A stretch of 64,000 nt of DNA from Chryseobacterium gleum. GTDB lineage: Bacteria > Bacteroidota > Bacteroidia > UBA10329. The DNA is taken from assembly GCA_945903645.1 (NCBI GenBank), contig CAMDOM010000011.1:1-64000 (forward strand), in the 5' to 3' direction. The notes beneath the pieces are model-generated. The model did no database searches, was not told the origin of the DNA, and worked only from the letters and a program-made list of their open reading frames with translations. How positions within the stretch are numbered: the stretch's first letter is position 1; each line of letters begins with the position of its first letter. The translations under genes and the position numbers were made by a program. Positions 1 to 9,968 of this stretch are shown here, piece after piece.

Positions 1-1775
1 TCAAAATTGGTGGTGCCAAATTCGCTTTCATAGTCATTCACCAAAAAGCGAATAGCCTTGTGTGTTGTTCCGTTTTTGAGTACTACCCGTTTCATCGTTT
101 CAAAATCAATGTGCTGGCGCAAATACGTGTCTTCATAATCCAACAGCAACGGCATTTTGGTAGTGGCTATCCAATGGTATTCTCCCACTCCAGGATGATG
201 ATCGAGATAAAAATTGCCCAATGGAATAGTATTCACTTTGGCTATAGATGCGCTGAACCCCTTGGGAAAATGCATTAAACCAGAACTGATGTAACGCTGA
301 CCCGATAAGGAAAGGGCACATAAACCTCCTACCAACACAACCATTGTAATAGGTCGGATGCCTATAGTTTTCTGAACGAGATGATGGCCCATAATGGCTA
401 GGGGAATCATCATAAGGACCATGTAATAGGTAAGGTAGCGGTATTGAGGAAAGAGGCCGAACGTGGCGTTCTTGTATATAAATGGAAGGCAAAAAAGAAA
501 GACAAACCCTGAAAAAGCGATATATACTGAGTTCTTTCTAAACGTAAAAATTGAACCCAGAAAAGCCACCAATGCCAATGGCACCCACGCTGCCCTGTAG
601 CCATTAACGAACACCGCAAGTTGCTTGCCCGATTGAGAAAAACAGTAGGCCACTTGCTCATCGCTATACAAAATGCCCCGCAACGGATGAAACCCTTGCT
701 GCACAAGCAAACCGCAAATGCCTAATGCGGCCAAACCCGAAAATCCAAAAAGCACCAGATGTTGCAAACGAAATGGCCGCACCGATAGCACATATAGGAA
801 TGGATAAATGCCACAAAGGGTCCAGCCTTCGTAGCGCAGCGAACTTGCTGCGTTTATCCAAATAATAAGTGCGATAAGATGCTGGCGTTGTCCAGACTTA
901 TGCAACAGAAGAAAGGAATGAATGGAACCCAAAACCACGAAAAGAAACAACGGTTCGCTCATTACTTGAGCACTTACAACTGCACTTGCAGGATACACCA
1001 AATAAACCAAGGCAGCCAATAGAGCTATGGGTCTGGTGGTGAAATGCAGGGCAACTTTGTAGAGCATCGCGCTGACCAATACGCCTACAATGGCATGAAA
1101 CAGCCGGACTGTTTCAATGCTTGCACCCAATTTTAGCAACGACCCTGCAAAGAAAAAATGCAACACTGGCCAATCGGGATTCGGGTTGAGAATGTGCGAG
1201 ACATTACCATCTGCTAAATAATACTCCGACCAAATGTGGGCAATGAGAATGCGACAAGCAGCATCTGGTTCGGACGAATTATCCGTAAGCCACACCAAGA
1301 CAATGCGAACAGCAGCAGCCACAAGCATTAAAATGCCAATGGGTTTAACAAATGCTTCAATCGCGATGGGATTTATGCTCCAACGGATTGCATACAGCGC
1401 TTTTTTTCGCCCATTAAAGCCTACTATGCTTACTACAAACCCAATAATGGAGGGCACAGGACCAAAATGGTTTACAGAAAGCCAAGCAAGAATGAAGGCC
1501 AAAATAGCTGTGCTACTGGCAGCTGCAATTTGCAAGGATTTTGATGCCACTGACATTATCCAAGTCGCAAAAAAGAATGGCAACACAATGGAAAGCCCTA
1601 CAAAAACTACTACAGGAAAATTGGGATACCACAACTGAATTGCATGGAAATCTGAACCAATAAGGTGAAAAAACTTGTTTTCGGGCCTGAGTAGGGCAAG
1701 CATGAAAAAAGCAAGAATTGCCACAACTGCAAATTGCTCCAAATAGCGTAGCATCGATTTTTGTCGCAACGCCAT
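1..1775 (-). CDS. Multi-pass membrane glycosyltransferase-like protein (GT39/ArnT-type), truncated by the window edge
   Basis: Reverse-strand reading from ATG at 1773-1775 stays open to position 1 (MALRQKSMLRYLEQFAVVAILAFFML...); many hydrophobic segments; not in the ORF track because it runs off the window; 1-nt overlap with the upstream GT2 stop codon. Confidence 0.7.
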   Translation of the reverse strand, partial: MALRQKSMLRYLEQFAVVAILAFFMLALLRPENKFFHLIGSDFHAIQLWYPNFPVVVFVGLSIVLPFFFATWIMSVASKSLQIAAASSTAILAFILAWLSVNHFGPVPSIIGFVVSIVGFNGRKKALYAIRWSINPIAIEAFVKPIGILMLVAAAVRIVLVWLTDNSSEPDAACRILIAHIWSEYYLADGNVSHILNPNPDWPVLHFFFAGSLLKLGASIETVRLFHAIVGVLVSAMLYKVALHFTTRPIALLAALVYLVYPASAVVSAQVMSEPLFLFVVLGSIHSFLLLHKSGQRQHLIALIIWINAASSLRYEGWTLCGIYPFLYVLSVRPFRLQHLVLFGFSGLAALGICGLLVQQGFHPLRGILYSDEQVAYCFSQSGKQLAVFVNGYRAAWVPLALVAFLGSIFTFRKNSVYIAFSGFVFLFCLPFIYKNATFGLFPQYRYLTYYMVLMMIPLAIMGHHLVQKTIGIRPITMVVLVGGLCALSLSGQRYISSGLMHFPKGFSASIAKVNTIPLGNFYLDHHPGVGEYHWIATTKMPLLLDYEDTYLRQHIDFETMKRVVLKNGTTHKAIRFLVNDYESEFGTTNF

Positions 1776-2515
1776 TAGAATTGATGCAAACTACGGAGTT
1801 TGTAAACCACACCATCAACAAGCCATTGCGGACGAATGCGTAGCAATGCAATTTGTCGCAACACTTTGGGCAATCTTCCCCATCCATATTTGGAAATACC
1901 ATGCGTTCTGGCCGCGTGACCTACAGGAATTTCGCGCACCTGAAACCCCTGCATTTTGGCTATAACAGGAATATACCGGTGAAAACCGTTGAAGTAAACC
2001 ATCTTAGTCAATACTTCCCTCCGAAACACGCGCAACGAGCACCCAGTGTCGGTCACGGAAACGCCCAGCCATTTGCGAATAATGAAGTTAGCACTCCGAC
2101 TAGGCAATCGCTTCTGCCACGAATCGATGCGTATTGTGCGGATGCCTTGCACCATTTGAATTTGTGCCCCTTGCTGACTTTGTAGCAATTGAATCATGGG
2201 CAATAAATCCTTGGGTAAATTTTGCCCATCGGCATCCATAGTGGCTAAAAGAATTCCCGAGCTGCAATCTATTCCAGCCTTTATAGCCATACTTTGGCCG
2301 TAATTGCCATCGAGGGCAACTACCTTGACAGCATCGTTTGCCAAGGCAAGCGCAACTTTCAAGGACGTATCAGTTGATCCATCATCCACCAAAATCAATT
2401 CATGTTTGAGTTCGGCCAAACACGTTTGAATCTCCTTAATGAGCGCTTCTAGATTATCCTGTTCATTGAAAAACGGAACAATAACCGAGATAGACGGAGA
2501 AACAAATTCAGACAT
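1775..2515 (-). CDS. Glycosyltransferase family 2 (dolichyl-phosphate mannose synthase/ArnC-like)
   Basis: ISVIVPFFNEQDNLEALI...ELILVDDGSTDTSL...ATMDADGQNLPKDL motifs; the ORF track start is 2641 but MSEFVSPSISVIVPFF at 2515 is the likely start. Confidence 0.85.
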   Translation of the reverse strand: MSEFVSPSISVIVPFFNEQDNLEALIKEIQTCLAELKHELILVDDGSTDTSLKVALALANDAVKVVALDGNYGQSMAIKAGIDCSSGILLATMDADGQNLPKDLLPMIQLLQSQQGAQIQMVQGIRTIRIDSWQKRLPSRSANFIIRKWLGVSVTDTGCSLRVFRREVLTKMVYFNGFHRYIPVIAKMQGFQVREIPVGHAARTHGISKYGWGRLPKVLRQIALLRIRPQWLVDGVVYKLRSLHQF

Positions 2516-2659
2516 TGGCGGTAAAAATACATTGCCACATCGCTGACTACACGCCAAAGGTTGCAATCCGTCAACCGATAATGACCTTATGATTCCATAT
2601 CTTGCGACCTTTGCCGCGAATTCAACCCCCAATAATGGCAATCGAAATAGTTTTAGTCT

Positions 2660-3514
2660 ATGGCGTTATCCTTTTTCAAAAGTAAATCGAATAAGCAATT
2701 GGACAACGGTGCTGCGAATGTGGCGCGTTTCTATGATGCCACTACCGATAAGTTTCTTGCCGTTTATGGCGAAGTCATTCAAGCTTTCCGCACCAAGAAC
2801 GTTAACACCTACTTGGATTATACAATTGCCAGTGCGCAACTATTGCCCGACCTACATATCATTGATGCGGGCTGTGGTGTGTGCGGACCGTCATCCTATT
2901 TCGCGCAGCACGTTAGTGGTTTGAAAATAAACGCTTGCACCATTAGTGCTGTTCAGGCCGAAAAAGCCCGGGCAAATGTGGCGGAAAAAGGCGTTGCAGA
3001 CCGTGTGCAAGTAACACAAGCCGACTATCATCTCCTTCCAGAAGTGTTTGGTGGCGGTACTTTCGATCGGGTCTTGTTTCTTGAATCGTTCGGGCATTCT
3101 AAGAACAAACCGTTGGCTATTGCTTCTGCATGGAGTACGTTACGTCCTGGAGGAAAACTCTACATAAAAGACCTTTTCAAACGCGAAAGCAGCGATGCTT
3201 GGGAGCAATTGCACATCGACCATATCTGTGGACAAATAAATGATGCATACGAATATGAAATTGGCGATGTGCATCAGGTGCTATCTGCCATTCGCAAGCA
3301 AGGGTTTATTTTGGAATTCTTACGACCTCCGCAAGTTGCCCTAGATCAGTTTGAGCATCTCACTATTTCAAACGATTTCCAAAATCTATTCGACATTGGA
3401 AAAATAGATTCGTGGAATAATTATGTGTTTCCAATAGATTTCTTCGAGATATTGGCTGTGAAACCGGCATTCGACCTGCAAAAGGATTTGCATTTGTATC
3501 ACATGAATAAATAG
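2660..3514 (+). CDS. Class I SAM-dependent methyltransferase
   Basis: LHIIDAGCGVCGPSSYFAQ motif I; LRPGGKLYIKDLF post-I region. Confidence 0.8.
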   Translation: MALSFFKSKSNKQLDNGAANVARFYDATTDKFLAVYGEVIQAFRTKNVNTYLDYTIASAQLLPDLHIIDAGCGVCGPSSYFAQHVSGLKINACTISAVQAEKARANVAEKGVADRVQVTQADYHLLPEVFGGGTFDRVLFLESFGHSKNKPLAIASAWSTLRPGGKLYIKDLFKRESSDAWEQLHIDHICGQINDAYEYEIGDVHQVLSAIRKQGFILEFLRPPQVALDQFEHLTISNDFQNLFDIGKIDSWNNYVFPIDFFEILAVKPAFDLQKDLHLYHMNK

Positions 3515-3518
3515 GCGT

Positions 3519-4667
3519 ATGGTTGCATCGCTTGCACGAATAGCGCATCTGTTGCGGTCTAAAGACTGGCGCTTTACGTTCATCCCATTCATTTTGGGCT
3601 GTGTTTATCTGTGGCTGGTTTGGTTTCGCACTCCATTTTCGATGGAGGCATTGACACTAATTGCTCTATCGCTCATTACAGCTACAGGCTTTGCTGCCTT
3701 GGGTTATGTAATCAACGAATATTTTGACCAAAAAGATGACGCGCGTGCTGGAAAATTAAACCGCATGGCCCTTGCTCCAATACATGTGCGCATTGGATTA
3801 CTGATTGCTGCAACTTTCATGGCTTTGTTGCCATGGATGTGGTTGCCATCAAATCCATTTTCTTGGCTCCTGATCGCATCCGAATTGAGTTGTTTCGCCT
3901 TGTATTCTTTCCCGATTTTTCGCCTGAAGAATGTTCCCTTTATCGCAAATAGCATTGACATGGCGTATGCTTATACCATACCAATGCTATTGTCCCTCCA
4001 CACCTATAGCTTGTTTCATGGGCAATCTTGGCCAAAATGGCTGTGGCCGCTCGTAGCTTGTGTTTCGCTCATTGGGCTGCGCGGAATAATTATTCATCAA
4101 GTAGATGATTTGTTTAACGACAAGCGCGCAGGCATTCGCACATTGCCATTGACCATAGGCCCAAGGCTCACTTCCCTCCTACTCGCTTGTTTGATGTTTG
4201 CCGAAATCCTTTCGTTTCTCATGTTCGCTTTTATGTTCAGTTGGGTTATGCCATGGTGGGCGGCTTGCATACTTGTTTCGTATGCAGTTTATCTAGCATT
4301 TCTTACCCAAGGTGAGAAAGGTTTACTCCTGGCTTTTCTTCCCTTAGCTCCACAGCGCCACGCCACCGACCAGTTTTATCAAATCATCTTTCCAATGCTG
4401 ATGTTGGTGTTAGTGGCGTTCAGCAATCCGTGGTGGGCCATTCTAATTCCGTTGCATATTGGTGTTTTGGTTCCATTGCATGTGCAACAACAGATATGGC
4501 ACAATGCGAGGAATGCTGCAAATGGCGTTTACTACATTGGTATTCGCAAACCAATGAATGCGACAGTTAACTACAGCATTTACTATGGTTTTCTAATTGT
4601 TGGTGTGAATTTGAAAAAGGAAAACACCTCCGCTGCGCAATACCTTAAATCTAGATTTCAACGCTGA
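3519..4667 (+). CDS. UbiA-family prenyltransferase
   Basis: Two Asp-rich motifs: NEYFDQKDDARAGKLNR and HQVDDLFNDKRAGIRT; multi-TM. Confidence 0.8.
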   Translation: MVASLARIAHLLRSKDWRFTFIPFILGCVYLWLVWFRTPFSMEALTLIALSLITATGFAALGYVINEYFDQKDDARAGKLNRMALAPIHVRIGLLIAATFMALLPWMWLPSNPFSWLLIASELSCFALYSFPIFRLKNVPFIANSIDMAYAYTIPMLLSLHTYSLFHGQSWPKWLWPLVACVSLIGLRGIIIHQVDDLFNDKRAGIRTLPLTIGPRLTSLLLACLMFAEILSFLMFAFMFSWVMPWWAACILVSYAVYLAFLTQGEKGLLLAFLPLAPQRHATDQFYQIIFPMLMLVLVAFSNPWWAILIPLHIGVLVPLHVQQQIWHNARNAANGVYYIGIRKPMNATVNYSIYYGFLIVGVNLKKENTSAAQYLKSRFQR

Positions 4668-6451
4668 TGTGCGGCATTGCAGGGTGGATAGAATGGAATG
4701 GACAGGTGAACAGACCATTGTTCAACCAGATGCGCGATACGCTTGCACATCGTGGGCCTGATGGTGCGGGAAGCCATTTCACAGCCGATGGTCGCGTGGC
4801 TTTGGGTCACCGCAGACTGGCTTTTCTCGATCTTTCAAATGCCGGGCTACAACCCATGCGCTTGCCTAATCGTGAGTTGTGGATTACGCTCAATGGAGAG
4901 ATTTATAACTACAGTGAATTGCGCACAGATTTGTTGGCGTTCGGCCACATTTTCCAAACCCAGACTGATACCGAGGTCTTGCTTCATGGCTATGTCCAAT
5001 GGGGTATGGATGGACTGCTTGCCAAACTGCACGGCATGTTTGCTTTTGCGTTGTTCGATGGCGAGGGTCATAAGCTGCACCTAGTCCGCGACCGCTTTGG
5101 CATCAAACCACTGTATTACCATCAGGTGAATGAGCGACTCATTTTTGCCAGTGAACTGAAGGCCATCATAGCTTCCAACCTTGTGTCTAAGGAAGTGGAC
5201 ATGGCGGCATTTGCAGATTATTTTGTCTATCGCTATGTGCCTTCACCGCATACCATCTGGAAAACCGTGAAGAAACTACCGCCAGCGCATCGCTTGGAGG
5301 TAAACACTGCCGATGGCACATCTCAATTGCATCAATATTGGTCGTTGAGCTATGGTGCGGAGCAAGGAAATCCAAAAGAACTTGCAAGCGAGGTGGGCAA
5401 GATGCTGGCCACTTCGGTAAATGAGCATTCGCGCAGCGATGTGGAGATTGGGGCATTCCTCAGCGGTGGATATGATAGCAGCGCGATTGTGATGCACTTG
5501 GCGCAGCAGAAGGCAGGTGTCAAGGCTTTCTCCATCGGTTTTAAGGATTGGGAGAACAGCGAAGACCACCATGCGGTCATAGTGGCAAACCATCTTCATG
5601 CCGACCTCACTACCATGAAGGCCGACAATACTATGATAGGCATTTTGCCGCTGATGCCCAATGTGTATGACGAACCCATTGCCGACATCTCCATCCTTCC
5701 TACGTTTCTCGTTAGCCAGCTTGCCGCTCAAAAAGTGAAGGCTGTAATGAGCGGTGAAGGCGCTGACGAGCTCTTTGGGGGTTACAATTGGCAAAAGGAG
5801 TATTACGCCCGATGGCATCCCAACGGTTGGAAAGACAAACTGCGCCTTCTGACCAAAGACCCTTCTGATACGGCTGTGGAAGACTATGCAGGCTACATGA
5901 GCATGGGCCGATTCAACACAGAGAATCTGAGAGAAATGCTGTGTGAGAACCATCATAAAGCAATACGTGGTGATGTTGATTGGTTCTACCGCCAGCATTA
6001 CAGACCCGAATTGACACCATTGCGGTCATTTCAGCACATGGACATCAAATGTTTCATGGGTGAGCTTGTGCTCACCAAGATTGACCGCGCAAGCATGGCG
6101 CATTCGTTGGAAGTACGTGTGCCTTTTCTCGACCATCATCTGTTCGAAAAGGTTTTCAGCTATAAAGAGGAAGTAACTTACTACCCAAGTACGACCAAGT
6201 ATTTGCTTTATGAGAACATCAAAGACCATTTGCCCAAAAGCATCTTGAATCGCGGTAAGCAAGGATTCGTTGGACCCGATGATGTATATATGGATGTGAT
6301 GTTCTACCAAGAGCTGCTCATTGGTGGCAAACTCATAAAAGATGGCATCATCCAACACCGATTTGTTAATCGACTTTTAGTGGATAAAGACCATTGGCGA
6401 CTGTGGAAGCTTGCCGTTATGGAACATTGGTGGCGAAAATGGATGATTTGA
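4667..6451 (+). CDS. asnB: Asparagine synthase (glutamine-hydrolyzing) family
   Basis: MCGIAGWIEW N-terminal Cys nucleophile; AHRGPDGAG; FLSGGYDSSAIVMHLA PP-loop; SGEGADELFGGY. Confidence 0.9.
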   Translation: MCGIAGWIEWNGQVNRPLFNQMRDTLAHRGPDGAGSHFTADGRVALGHRRLAFLDLSNAGLQPMRLPNRELWITLNGEIYNYSELRTDLLAFGHIFQTQTDTEVLLHGYVQWGMDGLLAKLHGMFAFALFDGEGHKLHLVRDRFGIKPLYYHQVNERLIFASELKAIIASNLVSKEVDMAAFADYFVYRYVPSPHTIWKTVKKLPPAHRLEVNTADGTSQLHQYWSLSYGAEQGNPKELASEVGKMLATSVNEHSRSDVEIGAFLSGGYDSSAIVMHLAQQKAGVKAFSIGFKDWENSEDHHAVIVANHLHADLTTMKADNTMIGILPLMPNVYDEPIADISILPTFLVSQLAAQKVKAVMSGEGADELFGGYNWQKEYYARWHPNGWKDKLRLLTKDPSDTAVEDYAGYMSMGRFNTENLREMLCENHHKAIRGDVDWFYRQHYRPELTPLRSFQHMDIKCFMGELVLTKIDRASMAHSLEVRVPFLDHHLFEKVFSYKEEVTYYPSTTKYLLYENIKDHLPKSILNRGKQGFVGPDDVYMDVMFYQELLIGGKLIKDGIIQHRFVNRLLVDKDHWRLWKLAVMEHWWRKWMI

Positions 6452-6456
6452 ACACC

Positions 6457-7614
6457 ATGAAAAAACCACGAGCGTTTGTGTTTGCGGTGTGCGGCAGTGT
6501 GCAACATATTACGCGATTTCATCAAGCTGCAGAAATACTAGCCGCCAAAACCTCGCATCCCGTTTGGGTGGTCACAGATGTTCAGCGCAATGCAGTGAAA
6601 CTACTACATGATAATATGGTAGATGTGCGTGTTCCTGAAGCTCTTGACAACCATCAGGCCTCCATTTATCTCAAGACCTCGCTGTATCTTCATCTGCCCC
6701 AAGGCACATTGTATTGCTATCTCGATACGGATGTAGTTGCCCTTTCGTCCGATTGTGATTTGGTATTTAACGCATTTCATGCGCCAGTAACCTTTGCTCC
6801 AGATTTTGTGCAGATGGACGCCTTCAGCCGATTTGCTGTTAACTGTGGTTGTGAAAATCAATTGACCCAAGCCACTCTAGCTTACAATCATGCCTCGGAT
6901 GTATATGACACTACGCTAGCAAAATCATACAACCAAGCCTGCCAAGAGATTGATGCACTTACAGCAAATAATAAACGCACATGGATTCATAGCGCGGCTG
7001 CGTGGATGAAGTACTACTTTGGCAATAGTCAATACTATGTGCTAAACGAGCAATACAAACAAGAGAAAAGCACAGGCCGCTGGACTGACAAGGATGGTAT
7101 TTCGTTAGAGGAAAAATATGACCGCATTAAATTTTTGGCACGTGAAATTGGATTACCTTGGGATGATACTCATCAAGATTTTATGCTCAATGGCTCACCT
7201 TTAGGCACCTACACTTGCCAACATCTGCATCAGGCAATCGACCAAAAATTTGGTGTTGATTCCATTCCCAAAAATTGGCAACATTGGAATGGTGGCGTGT
7301 TTCTGTTTGATGAAAGTGCATATTCATTCATGGAATTCTGGCACAATGCCTCGTTGTCCATTATGAAAGATGATGCGTGGAAAGTGCGCGATCAAGGCAC
7401 TTTGGCAGCTGCCGTTTGGTATTTTGGCTTGCACCATCATGCTACCCTTGCCTCAGGATTCAATAGGATTATCGACCTTGCTGCCCAATACGTAGCCGTT
7501 ATGGACGATGGAACTTTGATAGTTAATGGTGAAATGGAACATCCCGCATTGCTGCATGCCCTTGGCCTCGATACTCATGGCATACAGGGAATTAATGCAT
7601 TTATCAGCAAATGA
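6457..7614 (+). CDS. Putative GT-A-fold glycosyltransferase
   Basis: TLYCYLDTDVVALS (DxD) and HWNGGVFLFDE resemble GT8-like proteins; probable start MKKPRAFVFAV at 6457. Confidence 0.55.
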   Translation: MKKPRAFVFAVCGSVQHITRFHQAAEILAAKTSHPVWVVTDVQRNAVKLLHDNMVDVRVPEALDNHQASIYLKTSLYLHLPQGTLYCYLDTDVVALSSDCDLVFNAFHAPVTFAPDFVQMDAFSRFAVNCGCENQLTQATLAYNHASDVYDTTLAKSYNQACQEIDALTANNKRTWIHSAAAWMKYYFGNSQYYVLNEQYKQEKSTGRWTDKDGISLEEKYDRIKFLAREIGLPWDDTHQDFMLNGSPLGTYTCQHLHQAIDQKFGVDSIPKNWQHWNGGVFLFDESAYSFMEFWHNASLSIMKDDAWKVRDQGTLAAAVWYFGLHHHATLASGFNRIIDLAAQYVAVMDDGTLIVNGEMEHPALLHALGLDTHGIQGINAFISK

Positions 7615-8981
7615 TGATATATGTTGTCCTAGCCGCACTAATCGTGGTGCTACTCTTGCTGCGCAAAAGGCTAGCATGGGCCTACAGAGTGTTTTTGCGG
7701 CCAGTGCTGTCGCTTATTGCCAACTATGGCGTGTACTATTTCAGAAGATTTATCCTGTTACAATCAGCAGAAAAGGCGCGTAGAAACGAATTTACGGCCT
7801 ACGCTGAGAATCAGGCCAACCTCCATTTACGCAAATCTCTACCTAATATCGTAGTAGCAAACTCCAACCTCGACAAATACACTGAGACCTTTGTGCGCAG
7901 GCACATCAATGGCCTGCGAAAGAGTGGTTTTTATGTGCATCAATTGTATGGTGGTGATCTGCCCATTGCTGAGGAACGTTCGGGCATACTGCTATCCAAC
8001 AGCTTTGCATGGCGCACCTTTTATACTTGGGTTGAAGCCTTCTTCGACCTACCATCACGCCATTTTGAGCGCAGGGCATTCAAGAATTATCTAATAAGGA
8101 ATGATATCAAATTGGTAGTGGCAGAGTTCGGCACGTGTGGAGCGCAAATCTTCGACTTATGTGAAGAAGCAAACATGCCATTAGTGGTCATTTTTCATGG
8201 TTATGATGCGCATCATGAACGTTTTGTGACTGAGAATATTGAACACTACAAACGACTATTCCAATCAGCAGCGCAGATACTGTGTGTGTCTGAGGACATC
8301 CGGGCCACACTTTCCAGAATGGGCTGTCCTACGGAAAAGTTGGTGCATCTGCCTTGTGGTTTTGATGCTGAACGGTTCGCCTATTCGGATCATTCCACCA
8401 GCCCTGCCGTGTTCCTTGCCGTTGGACGATTTGCCGAGACCAAGGCACCTCATATCACCATTCTTGCTTTCAACGAAGTCCTTCAATCAATCCCAGATGC
8501 CAAATTGGTAGTAATTGGAAAAGATGGTGGTGGAGAGCTTTTCGAGGCCTGTCATATCCTTGTGCGTTCGCTTGGAATTGAGAATAATGTGCTTTTCAAA
8601 GGTGTGCTTTCTCCAGATAAAGTGCTTGAAGAAATGCGAAATGCGCGGGTATTTGTGCAACATTCGGTCACCACACCTATCCATCACGACCGCGAGGGCA
8701 CGCCAGTTTCCATCATGGAAGCTATGTCTTGCGGACTGCCCATAATTGCCACCCGTCACGCAGGTATTGCTGAACTAATTGAACATGGCTGCTCTGGCAT
8801 TCTGGTAGAAGAATACGATTATAAAACAATGGCCTCGGAAATGCTGCAAATTTGTCAAAGTGACGAACTGGTCTTTACTTTTGGCAAGCAGGCCTCAAAG
8901 CAAATTAGAAACCATCAATTGGTGATGAACAGCGACCAATTATTGGCCGAAATAGTAGAGAAGTACAGAAACAAAGAATGA
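7611..8981 (+). CDS. Glycosyltransferase family 4 (GT-B)
   Basis: VFLAVGRFAETKAPH, EGTPVSIMEAMSCGLPIIATRHAGIAELIEHGCSGILVEEYD. Confidence 0.9.
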   Translation: MMIYVVLAALIVVLLLLRKRLAWAYRVFLRPVLSLIANYGVYYFRRFILLQSAEKARRNEFTAYAENQANLHLRKSLPNIVVANSNLDKYTETFVRRHINGLRKSGFYVHQLYGGDLPIAEERSGILLSNSFAWRTFYTWVEAFFDLPSRHFERRAFKNYLIRNDIKLVVAEFGTCGAQIFDLCEEANMPLVVIFHGYDAHHERFVTENIEHYKRLFQSAAQILCVSEDIRATLSRMGCPTEKLVHLPCGFDAERFAYSDHSTSPAVFLAVGRFAETKAPHITILAFNEVLQSIPDAKLVVIGKDGGGELFEACHILVRSLGIENNVLFKGVLSPDKVLEEMRNARVFVQHSVTTPIHHDREGTPVSIMEAMSCGLPIIATRHAGIAELIEHGCSGILVEEYDYKTMASEMLQICQSDELVFTFGKQASKQIRNHQLVMNSDQLLAEIVEKYRNKE

Positions 8982-9940
8982 AAAAGGCGATTGTTTTCGG
9001 GGCAGGAGGTTTCATTGGTTCGCATTTAGTGAAACGATTAAAGCAAGACGGCTTTTGGGTGCGTGGTGTAGACCTGAAATTCCCAGAATACTCCCCAACG
9101 GAAGCGGATGATTTCATCATTGGTGACCTCCGACTTATTTCTGTAGTTGAAAATGCGATACTTCCCGACACGGATGAACTGTATCAACTTGCAGCCGACA
9201 TGGGCGGGGCGGGCTATATTTTCACTGGCGAACACGATGCTGATGTGATGCACAATTCAGTCGCAATTAACCTAAACACGGCAAAGGTGGCTACCGAAAA
9301 GAAGGTAAAGGCTATGTTCTACTCTTCTTCTGCTTGCATCTATCCGGAATACAACCAGATGGATCCTGCCAATCCGAAATGTAACGAAGACTCGGCCTAT
9401 CCTGCCCAACCCGACAGCGAATACGGTTGGGAAAAACTCTTCAGCGAACGGCTCTTCATGTCGTATGCACGCAACTATGGCTTGAATGTAAAAATTGCAA
9501 GATACCATAATGTTTATGGCCCAGAAGGTGCTTGGAACAATGGGAAGGAGAAAGCCCCTGCTGCTATTTGCCGCAAGGTGGTTGAAGCTGAAAATGGAGG
9601 AAGCATCGAAATATGGGGCGATGGTATTCAAACACGTTCTTTTCTTTTCATCGATGATTGCTTGAATGCTACCACAAAACTGATTCGTTCAGGCCACTCT
9701 GGCCCATTTAATATTGGCTCTGAAGAAATGGTTAGCATCAATGATTTTGCCGAGCTTGTTATCGGACTTTCTGGCAAAAATCTAAGCATAAAGAATATCC
9801 GAGGGCCAGAAGGAGTGCGTGGCCGTAGTTCCGACAATCATTTCATTTCCACCCAATTGGATTGGACGCCAACCATATTGCTTACAGATGGTACACGAAG
9901 ACTTTATGGATGGATTCAGCAGCAGGTTGAGGACAATTAG
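8978..9940 (+). CDS. NAD-dependent epimerase, GDP-mannose 3,5-epimerase-like
   Basis: FGAGGFIGSHLVKRL Rossmann motif; QLAADMGGAGYIF, SSSACIYPEYNQ, EDSAYPAQPDSEYGWEKLFSERLF, YHNVYGPEGAWNNGKEKAPAAICRKV strongly recall plant-type GME. Confidence 0.8.
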   Translation: MKKAIVFGAGGFIGSHLVKRLKQDGFWVRGVDLKFPEYSPTEADDFIIGDLRLISVVENAILPDTDELYQLAADMGGAGYIFTGEHDADVMHNSVAINLNTAKVATEKKVKAMFYSSSACIYPEYNQMDPANPKCNEDSAYPAQPDSEYGWEKLFSERLFMSYARNYGLNVKIARYHNVYGPEGAWNNGKEKAPAAICRKVVEAENGGSIEIWGDGIQTRSFLFIDDCLNATTKLIRSGHSGPFNIGSEEMVSINDFAELVIGLSGKNLSIKNIRGPEGVRGRSSDNHFISTQLDWTPTILLTDGTRRLYGWIQQQVEDN

Positions 9941-9968
9941 CCCTCCTGAACGAATACATTCTAAATAG

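Noticed and set aside
1234-1638. 134-aa plus-strand ORF
   Set aside because: Antisense to the open minus-strand GT39-like gene that runs off the window edge.
5276-5998. 240-aa minus-strand ORF
   Set aside because: Lies wholly inside asnB, whose protein motifs are unambiguous; treated as a shadow ORF.
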